The translations under genes and the position numbers were made by a program. A stretch of 10,325 nucleotides of DNA from Cyanobacteriota bacterium (lineage in GTDB: Bacteria; Cyanobacteriota; Cyanobacteriia; SKYG9), in NCBI GenBank assembly GCA_025054735.1, contig JANWZG010000108.1, positions 1 to 10,325 on the forward strand. The letters are read 5' to 3'. Shown here one piece after another: positions 1-6,703 of the stretch (the first letter of the stretch is position 1; the number at the start of each line of letters is the position of its first letter). The notes beneath the pieces were generated by a model. The model worked only from the letters and a program-made list of their open reading frames with translations. It did not search any database and was not told the origin of the DNA.

Positions 1-98
1 CCAGTAAGGTCACGGGCAGACGACCCGTTGATAGGCGCTAGATGGAAGTGTGGTAACACATGCAGTCGAGGCGTACTAACAGACCGAGGGCTTGACCT
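1..98 (+). rRNA. rrl: 23S ribosomal RNA, 3' end (partial)
   Basis: This is the last ~98 nt of a 23S rRNA gene that begins before the window. The conserved 3'-terminal block can be read directly: a segment around 20-50 leading into GATGGAAGTGTGGTAACACA, then the stretch around 61-98 with GTACTAACAGACCGAGGG and the closing CTTGACCTC, which is the bacterial 23S 3' end in its cyanobacterial form. The exact end (about 98) is set by that closing motif and could be off by a few bases. It is followed by a spacer of about 77 nt and then 5S, the normal bacterial rRNA operon order. I saw no tRNA in the spacer. Confidence 0.93.
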
Positions 99-175
99 CA
101 AGGGATAGGTGGTCGTGATGGTGACTGACTGGTAGCTATGCAGCCTTCTGGGTGATGTCAATGCGAGTGTTGTCT

Positions 176-293
176 TCCTGGTGTCTATGGCGATGTGGCC
201 CCACACTCATCCATCCCGAACTGAGTGGTGAAACGCATCTGCGGCGACGATAGTTGGACGGTGACGTCCTGCGAACCTAGCGCGATGCCAGGG
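176..293 (+). rRNA. rrf: 5S ribosomal RNA
   Basis: This is a complete 5S rRNA of about 118 nt. The terminal helix can be seen: TCCTGG at 176-181 pairs with CCAGGG at 288-293. Inside lie the conserved loop CATCCCGAACTGAGTGGTGA and the following CTGCGGCGACGATAG block. Spacing and motifs match cyanobacterial 5S. The ends are taken from the terminal helix and are good to a few bases. It is the last gene of the rRNA operon, with a stem-loop and T-run about 11 nt downstream. Confidence 0.93.
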
Positions 294-303
294 TAAGTTT
301 AGT

Positions 304-345
304 GACCAGTCTCTTGCTCTTGCGGTGGGAGGCTGGTTATTTTTT
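304..345 (+). terminator. Probable intrinsic terminator of the rRNA operon
   Basis: ACCAGTCTC (305-313) pairs along its whole length with GAGGCTGGT (329-337), giving nine base pairs including one G-U. The loop is about 15 nt and is followed by TATTTTTT (338-345). The stem is immediately downstream of 5S. This fits a rho-independent terminator, although the loop is longer than usual. Termination has not been shown. Confidence 0.65.
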
Positions 346-879
346 GGCTTTGTTTCATCTAGGTTGGCGCTCTGCTGATAGCGAGTTTTTTCTGTTACTG
401 GTGAGGTGGTTGGCAGAGAAATTGTGCTTGCTAATGTTATGTGCTGTTGTATTCTTGCGTTCGATTACATTTCTTGCTTGCCGATTTTGGTTTGGTGTGA
501 GTAGTGCGCCAACTCGTTAACAGTGGCAAATTTAGAGCTGCATTCCCTAATAAGGCCGCTTTTCTTCTGAAGGAGTAACTTTGCTGGTTATTCACTCCTC
601 CATACTATGGCTATGGATAGCTTGTAGTAGGAACTTAATTCTACGAACTAATGGGTTATGTCACTGGCTTTTGGAGAATTGGTATTAGATTTCTGGTGTT
701 GGATGGTCTGACCAACGACTTTTTTGGCAACGGGATCTGGAGGAATCATGGTTATAAACACAGTTCCTTGGTACTTGAGATGCGCTTACTCTGTTATGGA
801 ACTGGTGTAGACATTAAGAAATACGGCAAGGGGCGATCGCGGTTCCAACAACACAGTATGGTTTTGTAAAGGAGTAGAC
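346..879. other. Intergenic region between the rRNA operon and acs; no convincing gene
   Basis: This stretch of 534 bases has no recognisable protein, tRNA or known RNA motif. Two longer open frames (302-520 and 651-869, plus strand) give low-complexity hydrophobic or unfamiliar sequences without a good ribosome binding site, and I treat them as chance. There is a 20-codon frame at 748-810 with a good Shine-Dalgarno (GGAGG at 739-743, 4 nt before ATG) but no recognisable product. A HIP1 octamer lies at 833-840. The acs promoter presumably sits here, but I could not pick a convincing -35/-10 pair. Confidence 0.6.
869..874 (+). promoter_or_regulatory. Shine-Dalgarno site that sets the acs start
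   Basis: AAGGAG at 869-874 is followed by a 5-nt spacer and TTG at 880. The first in-frame ATG, at 895, is 20 nt away, too far for this site. The spacing therefore favours the TTG start for acs. Confidence 0.65.
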
Positions 880-2865
880 TTGACTAAATTCACTATGTCC
901 CAACCTACGATTGAATCCATCCTGCACGAAGAGCGTCTGTTCACCCCTCCAGCCGCATTTGCTCAAGCTGCTCGCATTAAGTCCTTAGCAGATTATGAGG
1001 CTTTATATCAACGGGCGGCGGCTGACCCGGAGGCATTTTGGGCAGAGCTGGCACACCAAGAATTGCACTGGTTTCAGCCCTGGGACAAGGTGCTGGATTG
1101 GAACCCACCCTTTGCTAAGTGGTTTGTCAATGGCAAGATTAACATTTCCTACAACTGCCTTGATCGCCATCTGACCACGTGGCGGCGTAACAAAGCCGCG
1201 CTGATTTGGGAAGGGGAACCGGGTGACTCTCGCACCCTTACCTATGCCCAACTGCACCGAGAAGTATGCCAATTTGCCAATGCTCTAAAGCAACTGGGTA
1301 TCAGTAAGGGCGATCGCGTGGGTATCTACATGCCCATGATTCCTGAAGCTGTGATTGCTATGCTTGCTTGTGCCCGCATTGGTGCGCCCCATTCTGTTGT
1401 TTTTGGTGGTTTCAGTGCAGAAGCGTTGCGCGATCGCCTGATCGATGCCCAAGCAAAGCTAGTGATCACTGCCGATGGAGGTTGGCGCAAGGATGCGATC
1501 GTCCCCCTAAAGGATCAAGTAGATAAGGCTCTAGCCGATGGCACTGTCACCACTGTCAGCAACGTACTGGTTGTGCAACGTACCCGGCAACCCATTGCTA
1601 TGCAAGCAGGCCGTGACCATTGGTGGCATGACATGCAACCAGGGCTATCTGCCGACTGTCCTGCTGAACCGATGGATAGCGAAGATTTGCTGTTCATCCT
1701 CTACACCTCTGGCAGTACTGGTAAGCCCAAGGGTGTTGTTCACACGACAGGTGGCTACAACCTCTATACCCACATAACCACCCAGTGGATCTTTGACCTC
1801 CGTGATGAGGATGTCTATTGGTGCACTGCCGATGTCGGCTGGATTACCGGACACAGCTATATTGTCTATGGCCCGCTCTCCAACGGAGCCACCAGTCTGA
1901 TCTATGAAGGAGCACCTCGTCCCTCTAATCCTGGTTGTTTTTGGGATGTGATTGAAAAGTATGGGGTGAATATTTTCTACACTGCTCCCACTGCTATCCG
2001 CGCCTTTATTCGCATGGGAGATCATTTGCCCCAAGCCCGCAACCTGTCATCGTTGCGCCTGTTGGGTACTGTGGGTGAACCGATTAACCCTGAAGCCTGG
2101 ATGTGGTATCACCGGGTAATTGGCGGTGAACGCTGCCCGATCGTTGACACCTGGTGGCAGACAGAAACTGGCGGCATCATGATTACTCCTCTACCTGGAG
2201 CTATCCCTACTAAGCCAGGATCGGCAACTCGTCCCTTCCCCGGCATTCTGGCTGATGTAGTAGATCTAGAGGGCAATTCTGTTCCTGACAATGAAGGGGG
2301 CTACCTTGTTGTGCGTTATCCCTGGCCTTCTATGATGCGCACGGTTTACGGGGATGACGATCGCTTCCGCCGCACCTATTGGGAGCATATTCCTCCTAAG
2401 GATGGCAACTACTTGTACTTTGCGGGAGATGGTGCTCGTCGAGATCGTGATGGTTACTTCTGGGTGATGGGGCGCGTCGATGATGTCATTAGTGTGGCTG
2501 GTCACCGCTTGGGGACAATGGAAATTGAGTCAGCATTGGTGTCTCACCCAGCCGTAGCCGAAGCTGCCGTCGTAGGCAAGCCCGACGACATTAAAGGGGA
2601 AGAAATTGTTGCCTTTGTCACCCTAGAGAGTGGCTCCACCCCTAGCGATGATCTCGTGAAGGCCCTGAAGCAACATGTCGTCAACGAGATTGGGGCAATC
2701 GCTCGACCTGGTGAAATCCGCTTTACTGATGCCCTGCCTAAAACTCGATCGGGCAAAATCATGCGCCGCCTCCTACGTTCCCTCGCTGCAGGTCAAGAAG
2801 TCTCTGGTGACACCTCCACCCTCGAAGACCGCTCTGTTCTTGACAAACTGCGAGAAGGTGCATAG
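880..2865 (+). CDS. acs: Acetyl-CoA synthetase (acetate--CoA ligase, AMP-forming)
   Basis: This enzyme activates acetate with ATP to acetyl-AMP and then forms acetyl-CoA, in the cytoplasm. The 661 residues match the family length (about 650). An N-terminal ACAS-type segment (about 30-90) precedes the AMP-binding domain, which has the P-loop-like YTSGSTGKPKG at 275-285. The motif TWWQTETGG lies at 424-432; by alignment memory W426 corresponds to the acetate-pocket Trp of Salmonella Acs. The C-terminal domain carries PKTRSGK with the catalytic Lys at 626. In other bacteria that Lys is acetylated to switch the enzyme off; whether this happens here is unknown. The start is TTG at 880, supported by AAGGAG; ATG at 895 would give 656 residues. 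The gene is intact and stands alone, with no acetate permease or kinase beside it. A decayed insertion sequence begins 85 nt after its stop. Confidence 0.97.
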   Translation: MTKFTMSQPTIESILHEERLFTPPAAFAQAARIKSLADYEALYQRAAADPEAFWAELAHQELHWFQPWDKVLDWNPPFAKWFVNGKINISYNCLDRHLTTWRRNKAALIWEGEPGDSRTLTYAQLHREVCQFANALKQLGISKGDRVGIYMPMIPEAVIAMLACARIGAPHSVVFGGFSAEALRDRLIDAQAKLVITADGGWRKDAIVPLKDQVDKALADGTVTTVSNVLVVQRTRQPIAMQAGRDHWWHDMQPGLSADCPAEPMDSEDLLFILYTSGSTGKPKGVVHTTGGYNLYTHITTQWIFDLRDEDVYWCTADVGWITGHSYIVYGPLSNGATSLIYEGAPRPSNPGCFWDVIEKYGVNIFYTAPTAIRAFIRMGDHLPQARNLSSLRLLGTVGEPINPEAWMWYHRVIGGERCPIVDTWWQTETGGIMITPLPGAIPTKPGSATRPFPGILADVVDLEGNSVPDNEGGYLVVRYPWPSMMRTVYGDDDRFRRTYWEHIPPKDGNYLYFAGDGARRDRDGYFWVMGRVDDVISVAGHRLGTMEIESALVSHPAVAEAAVVGKPDDIKGEEIVAFVTLESGSTPSDDLVKALKQHVVNEIGAIARPGEIRFTDALPKTRSGKIMRRLLRSLAAGQEVSGDTSTLEDRSVLDKLREGA

Positions 2866-2950
2866 GTGATTTCTACTACCAAAACACCCAACACGACACA
2901 GGTGCTTTATCAGTGAACATATCAAAGCTGCGTGAATTGAGAAATAAAAT

Positions 2951-2966
2951 GGCGTTATTGCATGAA
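2951..2966 (+). repeat. Left terminal inverted repeat of the IS
   Basis: GGCGTTATTGCATGAA matches the reverse complement of the right end at 14 of 16 positions, with mismatches at positions 4 and 7. The substitutions suggest age. Confidence 0.75.
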
Positions 2967-3024
2967 GGGGAGTTGCGGGCAGGAGAGACATGGTAGATTT
3001 CAGTCACCACACATCCAACCTGCC

Positions 3025-3850
3025 ATGACGACTCAATAGCGCATTCGCAACTGATTCGAGCATAACGCTGGCTTGAAGGCTAGAGGAAGCCTCACCTTCT
3101 GGATTGAGGAGTCCGTTCTGGAGCGGTGGGTGGTTGAGGATTTGAGCAGCAAGCCAGGTGCGTTTATCCTCTACAGCGATTTGGCCATTTGACAATGGCA
3201 ACGGCCAAAGCCGTCGATGGGGTAGTTGGGCGGCAGTGCCAGGGGTTTCTCGAATCGATGCTCCAGTGGTGGATGCGACGGGGGTGAACGTCTATGGTGA
3301 AGGGGAATGGAAACCGCGACAACATGGCATCAGCAAACGTCGCACTTGGTGCAAGCTGCATCTGGGAGTTGATGAGGCAACTGGCGAAATTGTGGCCATG
3401 GTGGTGACGACGAATGATGTGGCAGATGGTGAAGTGTTCCCAGACATTCTGGAGCCGATTGAGGATGAGATGGAGCAGGTCTCGACCGATGGGGCTTACG
3501 ACCACCGCCACTGCTATGACGAGATTGCTGCCAGAGGCGCGAAAGCGGTGATTCCACTGCGCAAGGATGCTCAGATCTGGCGGCATGGCCATCGCCAAGG
3601 CAAACCCCATGCCAGAGATGAGCATCTGTGCTACATTCGCAACCATGGGCGCAAACGTTGGAAGCGGGAGAGAGGCTATCATTGCCGCTCGATTGCCGAA
3701 ACCACGATGTTTCGGCTTAGGGCGATCTTTGGTGGCAAGCTGAGTGGGTGTCAATTTGACCATCAAGCGGTGGAATGGTTTATCCAATGGGCTGCACTTA
3801 ACCGGATGATTCAGAGCGCTAAACCCGATAGCTACGAGGTTGAAGCTTAA
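3025..3850 (+). pseudogene. IS5-family DDE transposase, broken
   Basis: The N-terminal part reads from ATG 3025 in one frame: MTTQ, stop (TAG 3037), RIRN, stop (TGA 3052), then FEHNAGLKARGSLTFW and on to YSDLAI, ending at TGA 3190. Family members have YRIRNW here, so the stops look like mutated Tyr and Trp codons. About 30-40 codons between YSDLAI and the first catalytic Asp are missing, and the frame changes. The rest lies in the frame of GTG 3158 (230 codons to 3850). It keeps the DDE catalytic residues: Asp39 (VVDATG, followed by YGEGEW), Asp111 (STDGAYD) and Glu181 (SIAETTMF), in that frame's numbering. The Asp-Asp spacing of 72 fits IS903. The C-terminal IS5 signature Y-2-R-3-E-6-K has Arg in place of the final Lys. 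The N-terminal DNA-binding part is ruined, so no active product is expected. Confidence 0.88.
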
Positions 3851-3886
3851 TATCAGGACGACCTCAGGGCAGACTGACCGTTCTTT

Positions 3887-3904
3887 GATTCATGCAACAA
3901 AGCC
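3887..3904 (-). repeat. Right terminal inverted repeat of the IS
   Basis: On the minus strand this reads GGCTTTGTTGCATGAATC, close to the ends of IS903-type elements. It lies 36 nt after the transposase stop and 15 nt before the stop codon of the convergent histidine kinase. Confidence 0.82.
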
Positions 3905-3919
3905 ATTACAAGTTAGTGG

Positions 3920-5212
3920 TTAACTAAGTCTTGAGTCGAGATCATCACGAGGCAACTCAATCAGGAATTGTGTTCTTCCGGGCCTTGACTGACAGGTAAG
4001 TTGTCCGTGGTGTTTTTGGGTAATAATCTGATAGCTAATGGAAAGACCTAGGCCAGTGCCTTTGCCTACGGGTTTAGTTGTAAAAAAGGGATCAAATAGT
4101 CGTTTTTGCACCTCTGTTGTGATTCCAGGGCCATTATCTCGAATAGCAACCTGAACCCAGCGATCAGTGCAACTAGTTTGAATTTCAATGTGAGGGTCTG
4201 GCAGATTATCCTTGACCATTGCTTCTTCTAGGGCATCAATGGCATTGGCGAGGATATTCATAAATACTTGATTAATGTCCCCAGCGTAGCAGGTTACGGG
4301 GGGAATATCCCCATATTGACGGGAGACTTTAATGGCCGATCGCTGACCCTGGGCGCGTAACCGATGATCTAGGATGATCAAGGTACTGTCCAACCCCTGA
4401 TGTAAATCTACCGACTTGATGGCAGACTCGTTCATACGCGAGAACTGCTTGAGGCTGCTGACGATCGTTGTGATGCGTTGTGAGCCATGTTCCATAGATG
4501 CTAATGCACTAGGCAGGTCTTCCCTGAGGAAATCAAAATCAATGTCCTGAAGATAGGCTTGAATAGCTGGAGTAGGTTGAGGCAACGCTTGTTGGTATAG
4601 ATCAACCAGAGTTATCAAATCCCGAACATATCCCCTTGCATGTTCAATATTGGCATGGATAAAGTTGACAGGGTTATTGATTTCATGGGCAACACCCGCA
4701 ACCATTTGACCCAAACTGGCCATCTTTTCGGTTTGAATAAGTGTTGGTACCTGCTGTAACCGCGCTAGTGACTCTTCAGCTTTTTGTTTTGCGTAGCTCA
4801 ACTCCTGCCTTGAACGAATTAAATGCTTGAGGGTTTGGTGATAGGTTGTGACACTGAAGAGCACAAAAAACGCACCCCCAAAGAAAACAACCCCCATGAG
4901 AAGAGTGATTAGACTGGTACTTTGGCTCCAAGTTAACCAAGCTGCCAATGAATAGCCTCCTAGAAACATGATCATGAGGGAATAGAGAATCTTCCAGTTG
5001 CGAGGAATGTCTTCAGGGGAGAAGAGACGAAGGAGTTGCTGCGTTTTTCGGATGGACACCGTCATCGTAATTGTCCCCCCTACAATCAAAAATGTAGGTA
5101 CCTCCTTAGAGAATAGGATTTCCATGATACTTGTACTAATCCAGTTAACAGTGTTACAGAGTTGAAATCCGTGAGAACTATAGGCGTTTGGTAACTGCTC
5201 AATATGCCCCAC
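3920..5212 (-). CDS. Membrane-anchored sensor histidine kinase
   Basis: This two-component sensor kinase would autophosphorylate on His and pass the phosphate to a response regulator. Numbering is from GTG 5212 (430 residues). Likely membrane segments are at about 38-54, 75-95 and 100-124, followed by a helical linker (about 126-165). The dimerisation/H-box segment TEKMASLGQMVAGVAHEINN has His176. The ATPase domain has the N box (Asn323 in LANAIDAL), G1 (DNGPGI from 359), F box (FDPFFTTK 373-380) and G2 (GKGTGLGLS 383-391). All key residues are present. The H-box wording (HEINNPVNFI) is common in cyanobacterial kinases. There is no PAS, GAF or large periplasmic sensor domain, so the signal is unknown. 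The start is uncertain: GTG 5212 has GGAG only one base away, and ATG 5125 (401 residues), just before the first membrane segment, is a good alternative. No response regulator is in the window. Confidence 0.93.
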   Translation of the reverse strand: MGHIEQLPNAYSSHGFQLCNTVNWISTSIMEILFSKEVPTFLIVGGTITMTVSIRKTQQLLRLFSPEDIPRNWKILYSLMIMFLGGYSLAAWLTWSQSTSLITLLMGVVFFGGAFFVLFSVTTYHQTLKHLIRSRQELSYAKQKAEESLARLQQVPTLIQTEKMASLGQMVAGVAHEINNPVNFIHANIEHARGYVRDLITLVDLYQQALPQPTPAIQAYLQDIDFDFLREDLPSALASMEHGSQRITTIVSSLKQFSRMNESAIKSVDLHQGLDSTLIILDHRLRAQGQRSAIKVSRQYGDIPPVTCYAGDINQVFMNILANAIDALEEAMVKDNLPDPHIEIQTSCTDRWVQVAIRDNGPGITTEVQKRLFDPFFTTKPVGKGTGLGLSISYQIITQKHHGQLTCQSRPGRTQFLIELPRDDLDSRLS

Positions 5213-5777
5213 TCTCCAGCAGGTAAGCTAACCTCCCGGTTGGATAGACTTAGGGTGTTTTACTCTCTATCCGGGGGAAAGGCTTCAACTCAGCTTCCTG
5301 CTTGCATTTGGCATGTTTGTAGGCTGGGGTGCTTTAGCATTACAGTGCATTGTGCTCAATTTCCCAGACAACGATAGTGCGCATTCCCTGATGCAACGCC
5401 ATTTATAGCGGCTCCATAGCTGATTAGTGCTAGCTTAAGCTCTGAGTGACAGAACTATGCCTAGTGCAGCCAAGGCTTGACAACTTCCCTGAAAGCAGGT
5501 GTTGGCCTAATCATCTTTGAGCATTTTTGATTATCAGCCGCCGTGGGAACATTTGATGTGATAGGACGCACGCGCTTAATTCCTATTAGTCACACTGGTT
5601 GACCTAGCCCGATTTACATTCAGCGACGATCGTTCCTAGGCTGCTAGCCATGCAGTTGCAGGGCAGTTAGCGCAACAATTGGGTGGTTCTTTACGTCCAG
5701 ATCTGGGTGCATTGCAGATTGCAGTAAAATCACAACCATCCACGGCTGTCCCGACTCTTGTATTCACTCTAAACCCT
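5213..5777. other. Long intergenic region with possible decayed coding sequence
   Basis: These 565 bases separate the histidine kinase and the M48 peptidase, which are transcribed away from each other, so both promoters probably lie here; I found no convincing -35/-10 pair. GGATAG (5242-5247) and CTATCC (5267-5272) can form a small hairpin, with CCC and GGG further out. TAATCA (5508-5513) and TGATTA (5528-5533) form an inverted repeat with a 14-nt gap, which could be an operator or chance. On the plus strand several open stretches look protein-like but are interrupted. One hydrophobic frame ends at TAG 5406, with ATG 5313 giving 31 residues. Another runs with stops through about 5350-5600. 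A third is open from 5640 directly into the M48 frame. I do not recognise a family. Confidence 0.5.
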
Positions 5778-6629
5778 ATGTTAAATCTCTTCTCTAGACT
5801 GTTTCGCTGCTCTAGCCGCCGCGTTGGCTACGGACTTTTAGCCACAATTACGGCCCTTGGTGTTTGGCTAGGGGCCATGGTTAAGACTCCTGCTCTTCCC
5901 ATTGGTGATTTGATTTTCCAGGGGATCCAGATTATTCAACTGTCCAACATTTCCGATGAGCAAGAGGTAGCACTAGGCAGACAGATGGATAGCGCGGTCA
6001 TGGCGAGGGAGTTTCGAGCCTATCGCAATGCAGACATCAATGCCTATGTGAATGATATTGGCCAGAAATTGGCGCGGCTGAGCGATCGCCCTAATCTTCC
6101 CTATACCTTTCGAGTCGTGGATGATCAGCAGGTCAATGCTTTTGCCACGATGGGTGGTTACGTGTACATAACGACAGGCTTGCTACGCACGGCTGATAAC
6201 GAGGCGCAGCTTGCGGGCGTGATTGGGCATGAGATTGGTCACATCACGGGTCGTCACTTGATTGAGCAAATGAAGAATGATGCTATTTATCAAACTATTG
6301 CTACGGCTGCTGGGGTTAACCGAGATCAGATTGCAGCCTTAGGCATAGATTTGGCACTGCGTCGTCCCCGCTCCCGTGAGGATGAGTACGATGCCGATCG
6401 TCGTGGGTTGCAGTACATGGGTAGAGCAGGCTATGCCCAATCAGCAATGCCTGTATTTATGGCGAAATTGCAGAGCAGTCGCTCAGTACCCGATTTTCTC
6501 AGCACACATCCAGCTCCTGCTGATCGGGTTGCTGCTATTCGTCGTAACATTAACCCTTCCATGGCTAATGGTGCTGGCCTAGATGTAAATGCCTATCGCC
6601 GTCGTATCCGTCCGTTGGTCGGTGGTTAG
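5778..6629 (+). CDS. M48-family zinc metallopeptidase, membrane-anchored
   Basis: This is a zinc-dependent endopeptidase of the M48 (HtpX/BepA/LoiP-like) family, likely involved in quality control of envelope proteins. From ATG 5778 it is 283 residues. A basic N-terminus (SRLFRCSSRR) and hydrophobic segment (about 16-35) form a signal anchor or signal peptide; there is no clear lipobox. The zinc site HEIGH is at 151-155, and the third ligand is Glu203 in EDEYDADRRG, with Asp207 as the conserved partner. Two other family blocks are present: NAFATMGGYVYITTGLL (120-136) and LSTHPAPADRVAAI (241-254). There are no TPR repeats, unlike BepA. The frame is open upstream as far as TTG 5679, but that would put 33 residues before the basic/hydrophobic signal and has no ribosome site, so I chose the ATG. 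No strong Shine-Dalgarno precedes it either. The methyltransferase starts 74-77 nt downstream, possibly from its own promoter. Confidence 0.9.
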   Translation: MLNLFSRLFRCSSRRVGYGLLATITALGVWLGAMVKTPALPIGDLIFQGIQIIQLSNISDEQEVALGRQMDSAVMAREFRAYRNADINAYVNDIGQKLARLSDRPNLPYTFRVVDDQQVNAFATMGGYVYITTGLLRTADNEAQLAGVIGHEIGHITGRHLIEQMKNDAIYQTIATAAGVNRDQIAALGIDLALRRPRSREDEYDADRRGLQYMGRAGYAQSAMPVFMAKLQSSRSVPDFLSTHPAPADRVAAIRRNINPSMANGAGLDVNAYRRRIRPLVGG

Positions 6630-6663
6630 GGACTCAACCTAATGTGGTCTGGGTAATTAGCCG

Positions 6664-6669
6664 TATAAT
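6664..6669 (+). promoter_or_regulatory. Possible -10 box for the polysaccharide cluster
   Basis: A perfect TATAAT lies 35 nt after the M48 stop and would give a leader of about 30 nt before the methyltransferase. No -35 consensus is seen 16-18 nt upstream and there is no extended -10 TGn, so an activator may be needed or the match may be chance. Confidence 0.4.
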
Positions 6670-6696
6670 TGAGCCTTGGTAGTCCCATAAACGGCA

Positions 6697-6702
6697 GGGA
6701 GG
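6697..6702 (+). promoter_or_regulatory. Shine-Dalgarno site before two adjacent ATG codons
   Basis: GGGAGG at 6697-6702 lies one base from ATG 6704 and four bases from ATG 6707. The spacing favours the second ATG as the real start of the methyltransferase. The choice changes the protein by one residue. Confidence 0.6.
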
Positions 6703-6703
6703 C

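Larger units (their letters stand above)
2951..3904 (+). mobile_element. Decayed IS5-family insertion sequence (IS903-like ends)
   Basis: The right end, 3887-3904, read on the minus strand is GGCTTTGTTGCATGAATC, the usual terminal repeat type of IS903/IS5-group elements. The left end at 2951-2966, GGCGTTATTGCATGAA, matches it at 14 of 16 positions. The element is 954 bp, shorter than the ~1.05 kb typical of the group, in keeping with the internal deletion in its transposase. The 9-bp flanks (2942-2950 and 3905-3913) agree at only 4 positions, so no target duplication can be recognised. It sits between the stop of acs and the stop of the histidine kinase, ending 15 nt short of the latter. It cannot move by its own transposase, though a related active copy elsewhere might act on its ends. 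Confidence 0.85.

Noticed and set aside
99..175. Possible tRNA in the 23S-5S spacer
   Set aside because: There is no T-loop GTTCRAN motif or cloverleaf, and the spacer is a normal length.
302..520. 72-codon plus-strand open frame after 5S
   Set aside because: It overlaps the terminator-like hairpin, has no ribosome site, and its sequence is a Leu/Phe-rich read-through of T-rich DNA without family resemblance.
565..600. Inverted repeat AGGAGT...ACTCCT upstream of acs
   Set aside because: It is only a six-base stem with a long loop and no T-run, and is likely chance.
651..869. 72-codon plus-strand open frame upstream of acs
   Set aside because: There is no Shine-Dalgarno before ATG 651 and no recognisable domain. 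It ends just before the acs ribosome site.
3004..3201. 65-codon minus-strand open frame
   Set aside because: The plus strand of the same DNA encodes the recognisable N-terminal remains of the IS5 transposase, so the minus frame is a shadow.
3164..3787. 207-codon minus-strand open frame
   Set aside because: It lies antisense to the transposase catalytic part, and its translation resembles no family.
5177..5182. TATAGT on the minus strand as a -10 box for the kinase
   Set aside because: The best -35 candidate (TTGAGC, 5197-5202) is only 14 nt away, too close for a normal sigma-70 promoter.
5679..5777. TTG 5679 as the start of the M48 peptidase
   Set aside because: It has no ribosome site and would place 33 extra residues before the basic and hydrophobic signal segment. 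ATG 5778 fits the family better.
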